From Asticcacaulis excentricus CB 48 (lineage in GTDB: Bacteria; Pseudomonadota; Alphaproteobacteria; Caulobacterales; Caulobacteraceae), in contig NC_014817.1 in NCBI RefSeq assembly GCF_000175215.2, positions 462,501 to 526,500 on the forward strand: a stretch of DNA of 64,000 bases, written 5' to 3'. Position numbers and translations under genes: made by a program. The notes below the pieces were generated by a model that was given only the letters and a program-made list of their open reading frames with translations, was not told where the DNA came from and ran no database searches. This document shows positions 26,227 through 38,429 of the stretch, one piece after another. Within the stretch, counting starts at the first letter, position 1; each line of letters starts with the position of its first letter.

Positions 26227-26835
26227 ATGCTGGCAATAGCCTTTTACATTCTGGCGGCCGTGACCGTCGTATCGGGGGCGCTGGTGATTACCGCGCGCAA
26301 CCCGGTGCACTCGGTGCTGTTTCTGATCCTCGCCTTTTTTTCGGCGGCGGGCCTGTTCGTCCTGATGGGGGCGGAATTCCTCGCCATGCTTCTGGTCGTC
26401 GTCTATGTCGGCGCGGTGGCGGTCCTCTTCCTCTTCGTCGTCATGATGCTGGATGTGGACTTCACCAAGTTGCGTCAGGGCTTCGCCAACTACCTGCCCA
26501 TAGGCATGGTGGTCGGCATCCTGCTTCTGATCGAGTTGATCATGATTTCTTCGGCCGTGGCCCAGCGCGGCGCGGCGGCGGGTCAATCGCCTCAGGTCTA
26601 TGGCGCAGAGATGAGCAATATCGAAGCCATCGGTCGCGTTCTCTACACAGATTACGTCTATGTCTTCCAGGCGTCGGGTCTGGTGCTTCTGGTGGCCATG
26701 ATCGGCGCCATCGTGCTGACGCTCCAGCATCGCACCTACGTCAAGCGTCAGGACATCCACACCCAGGTGACGCGCCGCCGCAAGGACGCCGTGGCCATTG
26801 TCAAGGTCAAAACCGGCGAAGGAATCAAGGAATGA
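26227..26835 (+). CDS. nuoJ: NADH-quinone oxidoreductase subunit J
   Basis: Membrane subunit with five hydrophobic segments in 202 residues; the family signature LLVVVYVGAVAVLFLFVVMML is present at about residues 57-77. The C-terminus is a basic, polar tail (TRRRKDAVAIVKVKTGEGIKE). GGAGG precedes the ATG. The 115 bases before it contain a 6-bp inverted repeat (GGGATC / GATCCC, 26156-26189) and no convincing gene. Its stop overlaps nuoK by four bases. Confidence 0.96.
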   Translation: MLAIAFYILAAVTVVSGALVITARNPVHSVLFLILAFFSAAGLFVLMGAEFLAMLLVVVYVGAVAVLFLFVVMMLDVDFTKLRQGFANYLPIGMVVGILLLIELIMISSAVAQRGAAAGQSPQVYGAEMSNIEAIGRVLYTDYVYVFQASGLVLLVAMIGAIVLTLQHRTYVKRQDIHTQVTRRRKDAVAIVKVKTGEGIKE

Positions 26836-27140
26836 CTATCGGTCTTGAACACTATCTGATCGTTTCGGCCATCCTGTTCACCATCGGGGTGTTTGGCATC
26901 TTCATGAACCGCCGCAACATCATCATCATCCTGATGTCGATCGAACTGATCCTTCTGGCGGTCAATATCAACTTCGTCGCCTTCTCGACGCACCTGCATA
27001 ATGTGCAGGGTCAGATCATGGCGATGTTCGTCCTCACCGTTGCGGCTGCGGAAGCGGCGGTCGGTCTGGCTATTCTTGTGACGTTCTTCCGTAACCGCGG
27101 CGACATCGAAGTCGATGACGCCAGCATGATGAAGGGCTAA
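26832..27140 (+). CDS. nuoK: NADH-quinone oxidoreductase subunit K
   Basis: Small antiporter-like membrane subunit, 102 residues with three helices. The conserved Glu residues of the family are visible in MSIELILLAVN and TVAAAEAAVGLAI. Length is normal. It begins on the nuoJ stop (ATGA) and is followed by nuoL after eight bases. Confidence 0.97.
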   Translation: MTIGLEHYLIVSAILFTIGVFGIFMNRRNIIIILMSIELILLAVNINFVAFSTHLHNVQGQIMAMFVLTVAAAEAAVGLAILVTFFRNRGDIEVDDASMMKG

Positions 27141-27148
27141 GGGAAGTC

Positions 27149-29221
<2,073 letters not shown>

Positions 29222-29237
29222 GGGAGAGCTTTTAAGT

Positions 29238-30740
<1,503 letters not shown>

Positions 30741-30751
30741 GAGCGCCCCTT

Positions 30752-32185
30752 ATGGATTTGACATCGGCTCTTCATCTGGCCCTTCCGGAACTGATACTGG
30801 CGGTTTCCGTACTCGGCATCCTCGTTTACGGCGCGCTGCGCGGTGACAAGGCGGCAGGCTCGGTCGCGGCACTGTGCGGTGCGGCCCTGATCGCGGCGGC
30901 CTTTGCGGCGGCTTTCAACGGTCACGGTAAGGTCTTCAACGGCTCTTTCATCGCCGACGGCGTGGCCAATTTCGCCAAGACCTTCATCTACATCGCCTCG
31001 GCTCTGATCGTGGTGCTGGCGCGCGGCTATTTTGAGCGTCAGAACAACAACCGCTTCGAATTCCCGATCCTCGTCACCCTGTCGGCCATCGGCATGAGCA
31101 TGATGGTGTCGGCGGGCGACCTGATCGCGCTCTATATCGGCCTCGAACTGAACTCGCTGGCGGCCTATGTCATGGCGGCCTTCCGTCGCGACGACGCCAA
31201 GGGCTCGGAAGCCGGCCTGAAGTATTTCGTGCTGGGCTCACTGTCTTCGGGTCTGCTGCTTTATGGCATCTCGCTGGTCTATGGCTTTGCAGGCTCGATG
31301 AATTTCGACGCCATTGCCGCCTCGGCGCAGGCCAATATGCAGGTCGGTCTGATCTTCGGTCTGGTTTTCGTCATTGCCGGTCTGGCCTTTAAGGTCTCTG
31401 CCGCACCGTTCCACATGTGGACGCCGGACGTCTATGAAGGCGCACCGACCCCGGTTGTGGCCCTGTTCGCCGGTGCCCCGAAGTTTGCGGCTCTGGTGCT
31501 TCTGGCGCGCGTCCTCAACGACGCCTTTGCCGGTCTGCATGATCAGTGGGCGCAGGTGCTGCTTGCCATCGCCACCCTGTCCTTCCTGATCGGGGGCCTC
31601 GGCGGTCTGATGCAAAAAGACTTCAAGCGCCTGCTGGCCTATTCGTCGATTGCCAATATGGGTTACGCCATGCTGGCCCTGGCGGCCGGGACGGACAAGG
31701 GCGTTATGGCGCTGCTGCTGTTCTCGGTCCTGTACATGGTCGATACGCTGGGCCTGTTCTCGGCTCAGATCGCACTGTCGCGTAAGGGCATTGCGGTCAG
31801 CAAGATTGACGACCTGTCGGGTCTGTCCAAGGTCGATATGAAGCTGACTATCGCCATCACGGTGCTGGCCCTGTCGGTGCTGGGGATGCCGCCCTTCTCT
31901 GGCTTCTGGGGCAAGTTCTTCGTCTTCGGGGCGGCCCTCGAAGCCGGTTATTGGGGTTTTGCCGTGGCCGGTCTGGTGGCTTCGGTTATCGCGGCCTTTT
32001 ATTACCTGCGCATCATCAAGGTGATGTGGTTCGATGGGGATAAGGGCGAGCTGGACAAGGCCCCGTTCGAAGCGAAGTGGATTGCCTATGCCGCCGCCGC
32101 CTTTGCCTTCCCGATCGCGGCTTTCGCTTTGTCGGGCCTCTATCCGCTGGCGGAAACGGCGGTCAAGAGCTTCGGCCTGAACTGA
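30752..32185 (+). CDS. nuoN: NADH-quinone oxidoreductase subunit N
   Basis: Third antiporter-like pump subunit, next to NuoK. 477 residues, about fourteen helices; family motifs include GLELNSLAAYVMAAFRRDD, KVSAAPFHMWTPDVYEGAP and the C-terminal PPFSGFWGKFFVF. It closes the nuo operon; a hairpin with a T-rich end lies 24 bases after the stop, directly before birA. Confidence 0.97.
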   Translation: MDLTSALHLALPELILAVSVLGILVYGALRGDKAAGSVAALCGAALIAAAFAAAFNGHGKVFNGSFIADGVANFAKTFIYIASALIVVLARGYFERQNNNRFEFPILVTLSAIGMSMMVSAGDLIALYIGLELNSLAAYVMAAFRRDDAKGSEAGLKYFVLGSLSSGLLLYGISLVYGFAGSMNFDAIAASAQANMQVGLIFGLVFVIAGLAFKVSAAPFHMWTPDVYEGAPTPVVALFAGAPKFAALVLLARVLNDAFAGLHDQWAQVLLAIATLSFLIGGLGGLMQKDFKRLLAYSSIANMGYAMLALAAGTDKGVMALLLFSVLYMVDTLGLFSAQIALSRKGIAVSKIDDLSGLSKVDMKLTIAITVLALSVLGMPPFSGFWGKFFVFGAALEAGYWGFAVAGLVASVIAAFYYLRIIKVMWFDGDKGELDKAPFEAKWIAYAAAAFAFPIAAFALSGLYPLAETAVKSFGLN

Positions 32186-32208
32186 GCCTGCTGTTTAATT
32201 TAACTTCC

Positions 32209-32243
32209 GGGGTGCAGGGGTTTGTAACCCCTGCATTTCTTTT
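32209..32243 (+). terminator. Hairpin after nuoN ending at the birA start codon
   Basis: A perfect 10-bp stem (TGCAGGGGTT / AACCCCTGCA, 32213-32222 with 32226-32235) around a 3-base loop is followed by TTTCTTTT, and the ATG of birA is the very next base. GGGG precedes the stem, so in reverse complement this is a member of the ACCCC stem-loop family. It looks like an intrinsic terminator for nuo. Confidence 0.75.
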
Positions 32244-32972
32244 ATGGCCCTTATCGACGTTTTTGACTCCCTGCCGTCCACCCAAACCGAGGCCCTCAGC
32301 CGACTGCGGGCGGGGGATCGCGGCCCGCGCTGGGTCCGGGCGCAGCGGCAAACGGCCGGGCAGGGGCGTATGGGGCGTCAGTGGGACGGGCCGTCGGGCA
32401 ATCTGATGGCCTCGTGGTACGGGGTTTTGCCGGTCGAGATGCGCCGTGTGACCCAACTTTCCTTTGTGGCGGCGCTGGCGGTGACCGACGCTATCCGTCC
32501 GGTATTGAGCGCACCGGACCCGCTAAAGATCAAATGGCCGAACGATGTGCTGTACGAGGGCCGCAAGCTGTGTGGCATACTGGCCCAGAGCGAAACGCTT
32601 GAAACAGGGCTGGGGGTGGTCATCGGCATCGGCATCAACATCGCCAAAGCGCCGCAGGGACTGAGCTATGGCACCGCGGCGCTCAACGACCTGACGGCGC
32701 AACCACAAACCGTCGAAGTCGTCCTGGACGCCCTCGATGCGGCCCTGACGCGGCGCCTGGACGACTGGCTTACGCATGGCTTTGAAGCCACAGCCGCGCA
32801 GTGGTGGGATCAGGCCTATGGCCGCGACCAGCTCTGTCTGATAGAGCAACACTCTCAGGCCCGGACGGGAACGATTCTTGGCCTCGATGACTATGGCGCG
32901 CTGCGCGTCAGAGACCCGGACGGCACGATCCATGTGATCGCCAGCGGGTCCGTTTCGTATCCGGAGGCCTGA
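32244..32972 (+). CDS. birA: Biotin-[acetyl-CoA carboxylase] ligase (class I BirA)
   Basis: Activates biotin with ATP and attaches it to biotin-dependent carboxylases. The 242-residue product contains the biotinyl-AMP loop QTAGQGRMGRQW, the KWPNDVLYEGRKLCGIL segment and the C-terminal SH3-like domain. There is no N-terminal helix-turn-helix, so it should not act as a biotin repressor. The start codon stands directly after a terminator-like hairpin with no Shine-Dalgarno; no better start exists because the domain begins here (DVFDSLPSTQTEA). coaX starts on the last base of its stop. Confidence 0.95.
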   Translation: MALIDVFDSLPSTQTEALSRLRAGDRGPRWVRAQRQTAGQGRMGRQWDGPSGNLMASWYGVLPVEMRRVTQLSFVAALAVTDAIRPVLSAPDPLKIKWPNDVLYEGRKLCGILAQSETLETGLGVVIGIGINIAKAPQGLSYGTAALNDLTAQPQTVEVVLDALDAALTRRLDDWLTHGFEATAAQWWDQAYGRDQLCLIEQHSQARTGTILGLDDYGALRVRDPDGTIHVIASGSVSYPEA

Positions 32973-33757
32973 TGCTGCTCGCCATCGAACAGGGCAATAC
33001 CAATACGTTGTTCGCCGTGCACGATGGCGAAGGCTGGCGCGCCCAATGGCGCACGGCTACCGAATCGACGCGCACCGCCGACGAATACGCCGTCTGGCTC
33101 TATCAGCTACTTCAGATGAACGGCCTCGATTTCAATCAGATTGAGGACTGCATCATCTCCTCGGTCGTGCCGCAGTCCCTGTTCAACCTGCGCAAACTGG
33201 CCCAGCGCTATTTCAACAAGACGCCCTACGTCATCGGCGACAATACGCATCTGGGTATCGAAGTCCGCATCGACAAGCCGTCTGAAGCCGGGGCCGACCG
33301 TCTGGTCAATACGGTGGGCGCCTGGATCAAATACGGCGGGCCGTTGATCGTGATTGACTCAGGCACCGCCACCACCTTCGATGTCGTTGCCGCCGATGGC
33401 GCGCTGGAAGGGACGGCGATTGCGCCGGGCATCAACCTGTCGGTTCAGGCCCTGCATTCGGCGGCGGCCAAGCTGCCGCGCATTGCGATCGAGCGCCCGG
33501 CGCACTATATCGGCAAGGACACGGTCAGTGCTATGCAATCGGGCATTTTCTGGGGCTATATGGGCCTTATCGAATATCTGACCGACAAGATTCAGGCCGA
33601 ATACGGTCAATCCATGACGGTCGTAGCCACCGGCGGCGTGGCGTCGCTGTTCGAAGGCGCGACCGACCGCATCCATCATTTCGATCCCGATCTTACGCTG
33701 CGGGGTCTGCTTGAAATCTATCAGCGTACCCTCTCTAATCAAAAGAAAAATGAGTAA
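32972..33757 (+). CDS. coaX: Type III pantothenate kinase CoaX
   Basis: First step of coenzyme A synthesis, phosphorylating pantothenate; ASKHA fold and insensitive to CoA feedback. The 261-residue product has the N-terminal nucleotide loop LAIEQGNTNTLFAV, the pantothenate-binding EAGADRLVNTVGA, and the phosphate loop DSGTATTFDVV followed by GGIASLF-like GGVASLFEG. The usual Asp of the first motif is Glu here (Glu6). Order birA-coaX-rnj is conserved in alphaproteobacteria. The stop overlaps rnj by eight bases. Confidence 0.95.
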   Translation: MLLAIEQGNTNTLFAVHDGEGWRAQWRTATESTRTADEYAVWLYQLLQMNGLDFNQIEDCIISSVVPQSLFNLRKLAQRYFNKTPYVIGDNTHLGIEVRIDKPSEAGADRLVNTVGAWIKYGGPLIVIDSGTATTFDVVAADGALEGTAIAPGINLSVQALHSAAAKLPRIAIERPAHYIGKDTVSAMQSGIFWGYMGLIEYLTDKIQAEYGQSMTVVATGGVASLFEGATDRIHHFDPDLTLRGLLEIYQRTLSNQKKNE

Positions 33758-35417
33758 AAATAAAGACGAACTGGTGTTTCTGCCGCTGGGCGGCTCAAAC
33801 GAAATCGGTATGAACCTCAATGCGTACGGTTTCGGGCCGGAGCATGACCGTAAATGGATTCTGGTCGATGTCGGTGTGACCTTCGGCGACCTGACTACGC
33901 CCGGCATCGAAGTCATTGTGCCCGACCCCAAATTCCTCGAAGGCGAAGAGATTCTGGGTGTCATCCTGACCCACGCCCACGAAGACCATATCGGGGCGCT
34001 GGGCTGGCTGTGGGACCGCATCAAGGCGCCGCTCTATGCCACGCCCTTCACTGCCTTCCTCATCCGCGAAAAGCTGCGCGAAGCAGGTGTCGAAGACTTC
34101 GACCTGACCGAGGTTCCGCTGGGTGGCAAGGTGCATCTGGGCCCGTTCGAGATCGACTATATCACCATCACCCACTCGATCCCGGAACCCAACGGCCTGT
34201 CCATCAAAACGCCACTGGGGACGGTGCTGCACACCGGCGACTGGAAGATTGACCCGGACCCCATCACCGGCAAACCCACCGACATCAGCCGCATTGTGGC
34301 TCTGGGCGATGAGGGCGTGCTGGCCATGGTCTGCGACTCGACCAATGTGTTCGTGGACGGGCAGGCGGGCTCCGAAGCGGATGTGAAGGTGTCGCTTGAG
34401 GCGGTGATCCGTACACTGACGGGTCGCGTGGCGGTGGCTTGCTTCGCCTCTAATGTCGCCCGCATGGACAGCGTCATCCGCGCCGCCGAAGCCTGTGGCC
34501 GTTCGGTCTGCCTTGTCGGGCGCTCAATGCACCGCATGGCGGCGGCTGCCAAATTTGTCGGTCTGATGAAGGGCGTTCAGGAATTCGTCTCCGAAGCCGA
34601 AGCCGTCAAGATGAAAGACACCGAAGTCCTTTATCTGTGCACGGGCTCTCAGGGCGAACCGCGCGCCGCCCTGTCGCGTATCGCCGACGGCAACCATCCG
34701 CTGGTGCGTCTGGGGGCCGGGGATTCCTGCGTCTTCTCTTCACGCGTCATTCCGGGCAACGAAATCGCCATCCGCAGCCTGCAAAACCGCCTGTCGGACC
34801 TCGGTGTGGAAATTCATACCGAAAAGGATCACCCCGGCATCCACGTCTCTGGCCACCCCTGCCGCGACGAACTGAAGCAGATGTACGCCTGGGCGCGGCC
34901 GAAAATCGCCATTCCGACGCACGGTGAACGCCGCCACCTGCAAAAGCACGCCGCTCTGGCGGCCGAAATCGGCATCCCGGAACAGGTCGTCCTGCGCAAT
35001 GGCGATATGGTGCGCCTCGCTCCTGGTAAGCCCGAAATCATCGACGAAGTGCCGTCTGGTCGCCTGTTTGTCGATGGCGGGATGCTGGTCCCCGAAGCCT
35101 CCGAAGCCCTGCGTGAGCGCCGCCATGCCGCCCATAACGGCATGTTGTTCGTCTCCTTCGCCCTCAACAGCAAGAACCAGTTGGCGTCATACGTCGAGGT
35201 CCGCGGCCTCGGTCTGGCCTTTGAGGACGAAGACAGCATCTCGGATCAGCTCGAAAAGCTGTGCGATTTAGCAGAAAAAGCCGTGCAGAAGCTTTCCCGC
35301 GAAGAACGCGACGATGATCAGACCGTCGAAACCGCCGTGGCGCGCGTGCTTAAAAAGGCCGCTCAGAATACTTGGGGCCGCCGACCGATCGTAGAGACGA
35401 TTATTCTTAGACTGTAA
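33750..35417 (+). CDS. rnj: Ribonuclease J
   Basis: Metallo-beta-lactamase/beta-CASP ribonuclease with 5'-exo and endo activity in RNA processing and decay. The 555-residue product has the zinc motif HAHEDH (His75, His77, Asp79, His80), further ligands in ITHSIPEPNG and HTGDWK, the beta-CASP domain and the C-terminal domain. I choose the ATG at 33750 (MSKNKDELVFLPLGG), which matches the family N-terminus and overlaps coaX; the open frame extends 13 codons further upstream without a site. A hairpin follows 12 bases after the stop. Confidence 0.95.
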   Translation: MSKNKDELVFLPLGGSNEIGMNLNAYGFGPEHDRKWILVDVGVTFGDLTTPGIEVIVPDPKFLEGEEILGVILTHAHEDHIGALGWLWDRIKAPLYATPFTAFLIREKLREAGVEDFDLTEVPLGGKVHLGPFEIDYITITHSIPEPNGLSIKTPLGTVLHTGDWKIDPDPITGKPTDISRIVALGDEGVLAMVCDSTNVFVDGQAGSEADVKVSLEAVIRTLTGRVAVACFASNVARMDSVIRAAEACGRSVCLVGRSMHRMAAAAKFVGLMKGVQEFVSEAEAVKMKDTEVLYLCTGSQGEPRAALSRIADGNHPLVRLGAGDSCVFSSRVIPGNEIAIRSLQNRLSDLGVEIHTEKDHPGIHVSGHPCRDELKQMYAWARPKIAIPTHGERRHLQKHAALAAEIGIPEQVVLRNGDMVRLAPGKPEIIDEVPSGRLFVDGGMLVPEASEALRERRHAAHNGMLFVSFALNSKNQLASYVEVRGLGLAFEDEDSISDQLEKLCDLAEKAVQKLSREERDDDQTVETAVARVLKKAAQNTWGRRPIVETIILRL

Positions 35418-35429
35418 GGGTTTAAGACG

Positions 35430-35455
35430 CAGGGGCCACAGGCCCCTGCACCCCT
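35430..35455 (+). repeat. Post-stop stem-loop of the ACCCC family (rnj)
   Basis: GCAGGGGCC / GGCCCCTGC (35430-35438 with 35442-35450), loop ACA, then ACCCC. It starts 12 bases after the rnj stop and is followed by TTTT. Apart from one loop base it is identical to the copy at 47165-47190. Confidence 0.75.
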
Positions 35456-35479
35456 TTTACCCATATAAAAGAGTTTTCA

Positions 35480-35555
35480 CCACGGATGGCGGCTTTGCCG
35501 CCAACACGGATATCCGTGCCGACGAACGGAGTTCGTCATCCGTGTTTATCCGTGG
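35480..35555. repeat. Inverted-repeat element, CACGGAT type
   Basis: Outer arms CCACGGAT (35480-35487) and ATCCGTGG (35548-35555). Inside are three nested hairpins: GGCGGC..GCCGCC (35488-35502), the palindrome CACGGATATCCGTG (35505-35518) and GACGAAC..GTTCGTC (35521-35537). The whole 76-base unit is a chain of hairpins built around repeated CACGGAT. Confidence 0.8.
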
Positions 35556-35592
35556 TTTTAAAAGGTCCGTCCGCCGAATTTGGCCAGGGTTT

Positions 35593-35708
35593 GAACCACA
35601 GATTTCACAGATTACACAGATTTTCTAGTCAGATCGGCAACGATAGAGGCCAAAGACCCGTGAGGGCGCGAAGCGCCAATCTGTGCCATCTGTGAAATCT
35701 GTGGTTCC
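35593..35708. repeat. Long inverted-repeat element, CACAGATT type
   Basis: Arms of about 31 bases (35593-35622 and 35678-35708) are near-perfect reverse complements. Each arm has three CACAGATT units with a 9-base period, starting ACCACAGATT. The 55-base centre includes a small hairpin (GGCGCGAAGCGCC). Same design as the elements at 1047-1189 and 35480-35555. Confidence 0.85.
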
Positions 35709-35747
35709 CAGTTCCAAAATCCCGGCCATCATCAGATTACCGGTTTT

Positions 35748-35771
35748 GGGGTGTGGGGCCTGCGGCCCCAC
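35748..35771 (-). repeat. Post-stop stem-loop of the ACCCC family (phaC)
   Basis: GTGGGGCC / GGCCCCAC (35753-35760 with 35764-35771), loop TGC, preceded by GGGGT. Read on the minus strand, the direction of phaC, this is a hairpin followed by ACCCC, 17 bases past the phaC stop. Nearly identical to 47312-47335. Confidence 0.75.
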
Positions 35772-35788
35772 GATCTTGAATTTTCTGC

Positions 35789-37822
35789 TTACGACTTTAC
35801 CAGAACGTATGAACCCGGCGCGTCCATATCGGGTTTGAACTTGCCCTTGGAGGGATCACGCGCCGGGACCATCGGGCCGGACTTGTCGTGCAGCCACTGG
35901 GCCCAATAGTCCCACCACGACCCCTTATGTTCGACAGCGTCCTTTTGCCAGGCCTCAAGAGTCTCTGGTAAGCCTTTGGCATTGCTCAGTTCGTTGATCC
36001 AGTGCTGGTACTTCTGGGCCGCGGGCGGGTTCACGACGCCGGCAATGTGGCCGGAGCCCGCCATGACGAAGGTGACTGGGCCGCCGAACAGGCGGGCCGA
36101 TTTGAATACCGAGCCCGGGGGAGCGATATGGTCTTCGCGGCCGGACTGCTCAAAGACGGGAATCCTGACGTTTTTCAGGTCGATGGGCACGCCCGCAATG
36201 GTGAGCTTGCCCTGAGACAGGGCGTTTTCATGATAGAATTTGCGCAGGTAGTACATGTGCAGTGCCTTGGGCATGCGCGTCTGATCGGCATTCCAGCACA
36301 GCAGGTCGAAGGCGGTCAGATCCTTACCCATCAGGTAGTTATTGACGAAGAAGGACCAGACCAGATCGTTAGCGCGCAGCGCATTGAAGGTGTCGGCCAT
36401 CGCCGCTCCCGGCAAGACGCCACCGGCGGCGTCCATCTGGCGCTCCAGCTCTTTCAGCCAGGCTTCATTGGTGAAGAGGAGCAGGTCGCCGGCTTCGGAA
36501 AAGTCGTGCTGGGCCGTAAAGAAGGTGGCCGATGATACGCTGTCGTCGCCCTTGGCTGCCATGTGCGCCAGAGCGACGCCCAGAAGCGTGCCGCCGATGC
36601 AGTAGCCGACCGTATTGACCTTTGGCGAACCCGTCTGTTCACGGACTAATGACATGGCCTTATAGACGCCGCCGAACATATAGTCCTCAAAAGTGACGTC
36701 CTTCAGGTCGGCATCCGGATTGACCCATGAGACGACAAAAACCGAAAAGCCCTGATCCGTCAGCCACTTGATCAGCGAATTCTTCGATTGCAGATCGAGG
36801 ATATAGTATTTGTTGATCCACGGTGGGAAGATCAGTAAAGGCGTTTCGTGCACTTCATCCGTAGTCGGATTATATTGCAGCAGTTCGAACAAAGGCCCGC
36901 GCCACACCACTTTACCCGGCGTAGTGGCGACGTTTTCGCCGACCTTGAAATGGGCGTAATCGGCCTGAGAAATCTTCAGCTTGCCGTCGCCGCGCGCCAG
37001 GTCATCGGCGAATTTCTGCATCCCCTTGACCAGACTTTCGCCCTTGGAACTGAGCAGCGTGTCGAGCGCCGCCGGATTGGACATCAGGAAGTTGGAGGGC
37101 GAAAAGGCGTCGGTGACCAGCTTGGTGAAAAACTCGGCGCGGCGCTTATGCAATGGATCGACGTCCTCAACCGAAGACACGAGGTTGTTGAGCCAGGTCG
37201 AGGACAGAAGATACGACTTGCGCATCATGTCGAAGACGAGGTTCTGCTGCCAGCGCGGATCGGAGAAGCGCTTGTCCTTCGGCGTGGTGTCTTCCGGGGT
37301 TTCGACGCCCAGGGACCGGCGGGTCATTTCGGCCCACAGCGACATATAGCCGGTCATCAGGTCGGTCTGGGCTTCGATGACCTTTTCGGGGTTTTGCGCC
37401 AGCGAAGTCATGACGCTGGTCATGGCGGGGGCGACCTGAAACGGATCACCGTTTGGTGTGCCATTGAAATCCGGTTGCTTCAGAACCGCGCTGGCCAATG
37501 CCGTCTGGGCGGTGATGGCGGCCTTGGCGAGATTGATCGACAGGTCTTCCAGCGCCTTCATCTGCTCGGAATCGAAGGTGGATTCGGGCGACGGTTCGGA
37601 CTGAGGGGGCGTTGGCGACGGCGCGGACTGAGCCGCTGGCTTTGGGGCCACGGGGGCTTCTACAGAAGCGGCCTTAGGTTTAGGTGCTGTTTTGCGTGTG
37701 GCCTTGGCCACAGGGGCGGGGGCCATCGCAGGCGTCGCTTCGGCGGCGACGGCTTTTTTAGGGGCAGCAGCCTTGCGGGTTTTGGCCTTGGAAGCGGGTT
37801 TCTCAGTGCTTTTTTCAGTCAT
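35789..37822 (-). CDS. phaC: Class I polyhydroxyalkanoate synthase with long N-terminal extension
   Basis: Polymerises (R)-3-hydroxyacyl-CoA into storage polyester granules. The 677-residue product contains the lipase-like box GYCIGG with nucleophile Cys408, and the other triad members in the C-terminus (Asp in REDHIAPP, His in GSGHIAGV). Typical class I enzymes are about 590 residues; here residues 1-82 form a low-complexity Lys/Ala/Pro/Ser extension that resembles phasin or histone-H1-like tails. The start at 37822 is supported by GGAGG five bases upstream on the minus strand. No phaA, phaB, phaR or phasin gene is nearby. Confidence 0.96.
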   Translation of the reverse strand: MTEKSTEKPASKAKTRKAAAPKKAVAAEATPAMAPAPVAKATRKTAPKPKAASVEAPVAPKPAAQSAPSPTPPQSEPSPESTFDSEQMKALEDLSINLAKAAITAQTALASAVLKQPDFNGTPNGDPFQVAPAMTSVMTSLAQNPEKVIEAQTDLMTGYMSLWAEMTRRSLGVETPEDTTPKDKRFSDPRWQQNLVFDMMRKSYLLSSTWLNNLVSSVEDVDPLHKRRAEFFTKLVTDAFSPSNFLMSNPAALDTLLSSKGESLVKGMQKFADDLARGDGKLKISQADYAHFKVGENVATTPGKVVWRGPLFELLQYNPTTDEVHETPLLIFPPWINKYYILDLQSKNSLIKWLTDQGFSVFVVSWVNPDADLKDVTFEDYMFGGVYKAMSLVREQTGSPKVNTVGYCIGGTLLGVALAHMAAKGDDSVSSATFFTAQHDFSEAGDLLLFTNEAWLKELERQMDAAGGVLPGAAMADTFNALRANDLVWSFFVNNYLMGKDLTAFDLLCWNADQTRMPKALHMYYLRKFYHENALSQGKLTIAGVPIDLKNVRIPVFEQSGREDHIAPPGSVFKSARLFGGPVTFVMAGSGHIAGVVNPPAAQKYQHWINELSNAKGLPETLEAWQKDAVEHKGSWWDYWAQWLHDKSGPMVPARDPSKGKFKPDMDAPGSYVLVKS

Positions 37823-38007
37823 GGCGGCCTCCGCGAGTCGTTTCTTGCTATTTTCTAACGCGCTTCATCAAGCGTTGCGCCACAATTTTCACTGTATAAT
37901 ATGCAACATCGCGTTATGACGTGTTTTAGGGCTGTTCAGGACTCGCAAAGTTTGCTTTTGATCAGCCCGGTTTTTATAACCGATGCCATCGGTTGCGGAG
38001 CTTCTTC
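37823..38007. promoter_or_regulatory. Divergent promoter region phaC / 38008 gene
   Basis: A perfect TATAAT occurs at 37895-37900 with TTGCGC at 37875-37880 (14-base spacer), pointing to the plus-strand gene about 110 bases away. On the opposite strand the same AT-rich block could act for phaC. No operator repeat is clear. Confidence 0.4.
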
Positions 38008-38403
38008 ATGATTAAGCGGTCAAAGATTTACGCGCTCTTGCTGCCCTGTGCGGTTATTGGAGCCTTTGCCTTGTCCGCTCCAGCTCAGGAAGCGTCTTCG
38101 CCGCGCGCCTATGACAGCTTCCCGAAATGGTCTGAATTCCCGCCGCCGCCTCAGGATGTGCCGACGCCGGAGCAGATCAGGCAACAGGTAGTGGCACTGA
38201 AAGCCCGATCCGATCAGCTTCAAAAAACGGCCGACGCCCTGCCGTGGGAGCTTAAGGCCCCCGAAGCCATGGCTAAGGCTGCCAATGCGCGCATCGACCC
38301 CGTTCTGGGGGCGCCGATTAAAAATGGCGCCGACAGTGCCGCCATAGAAAGCCTGGCCGCCCGCCTGCGCGCGCGCGCCGAGCCGCCACCCGTGGCGAAA
38401 TAA
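38008..38403 (+). CDS. Exported small protein of unknown function
   Basis: 131 residues with a signal peptide (MIKRSKIYALLLPCAVIGA, probable cleavage after SAPAQ). The mature part is polar, with a Pro-rich stretch (EFPPPPQDVPTPEQ), then a helical Ala/Lys/Arg-rich segment and a Pro-rich end. The ATG at 38008 has GGAG seven bases upstream; a longer frame from 37993 is less likely. Codon use is normal. It stands 26 bases before glpX and could share its transcript. No family recognised; periplasmic location is inferred. Confidence 0.78.
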   Translation: MIKRSKIYALLLPCAVIGAFALSAPAQEASSPRAYDSFPKWSEFPPPPQDVPTPEQIRQQVVALKARSDQLQKTADALPWELKAPEAMAKAANARIDPVLGAPIKNGADSAAIESLAARLRARAEPPPVAK

Positions 38404-38429
38404 AAAAACAGACCAACAGGGAAATGCCT

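Larger units (their letters stand above)
35418..35788. other. Repeat-dense convergent intergenic region, rnj/phaC
   Basis: 371 bases with no gene. It is nearly filled by four inverted structures: two stem-loops of the ACCCC family at its ends (35430-35455 and 35748-35771, in opposite orientation) and two larger inverted-repeat elements between them. Confidence 0.8.

Noticed and set aside
35418..35788. CRISPR-like array in the rnj/phaC gap
   Set aside because: The repeated units are 8-9 bases with inverted rather than direct long repeats and no regular spacers.
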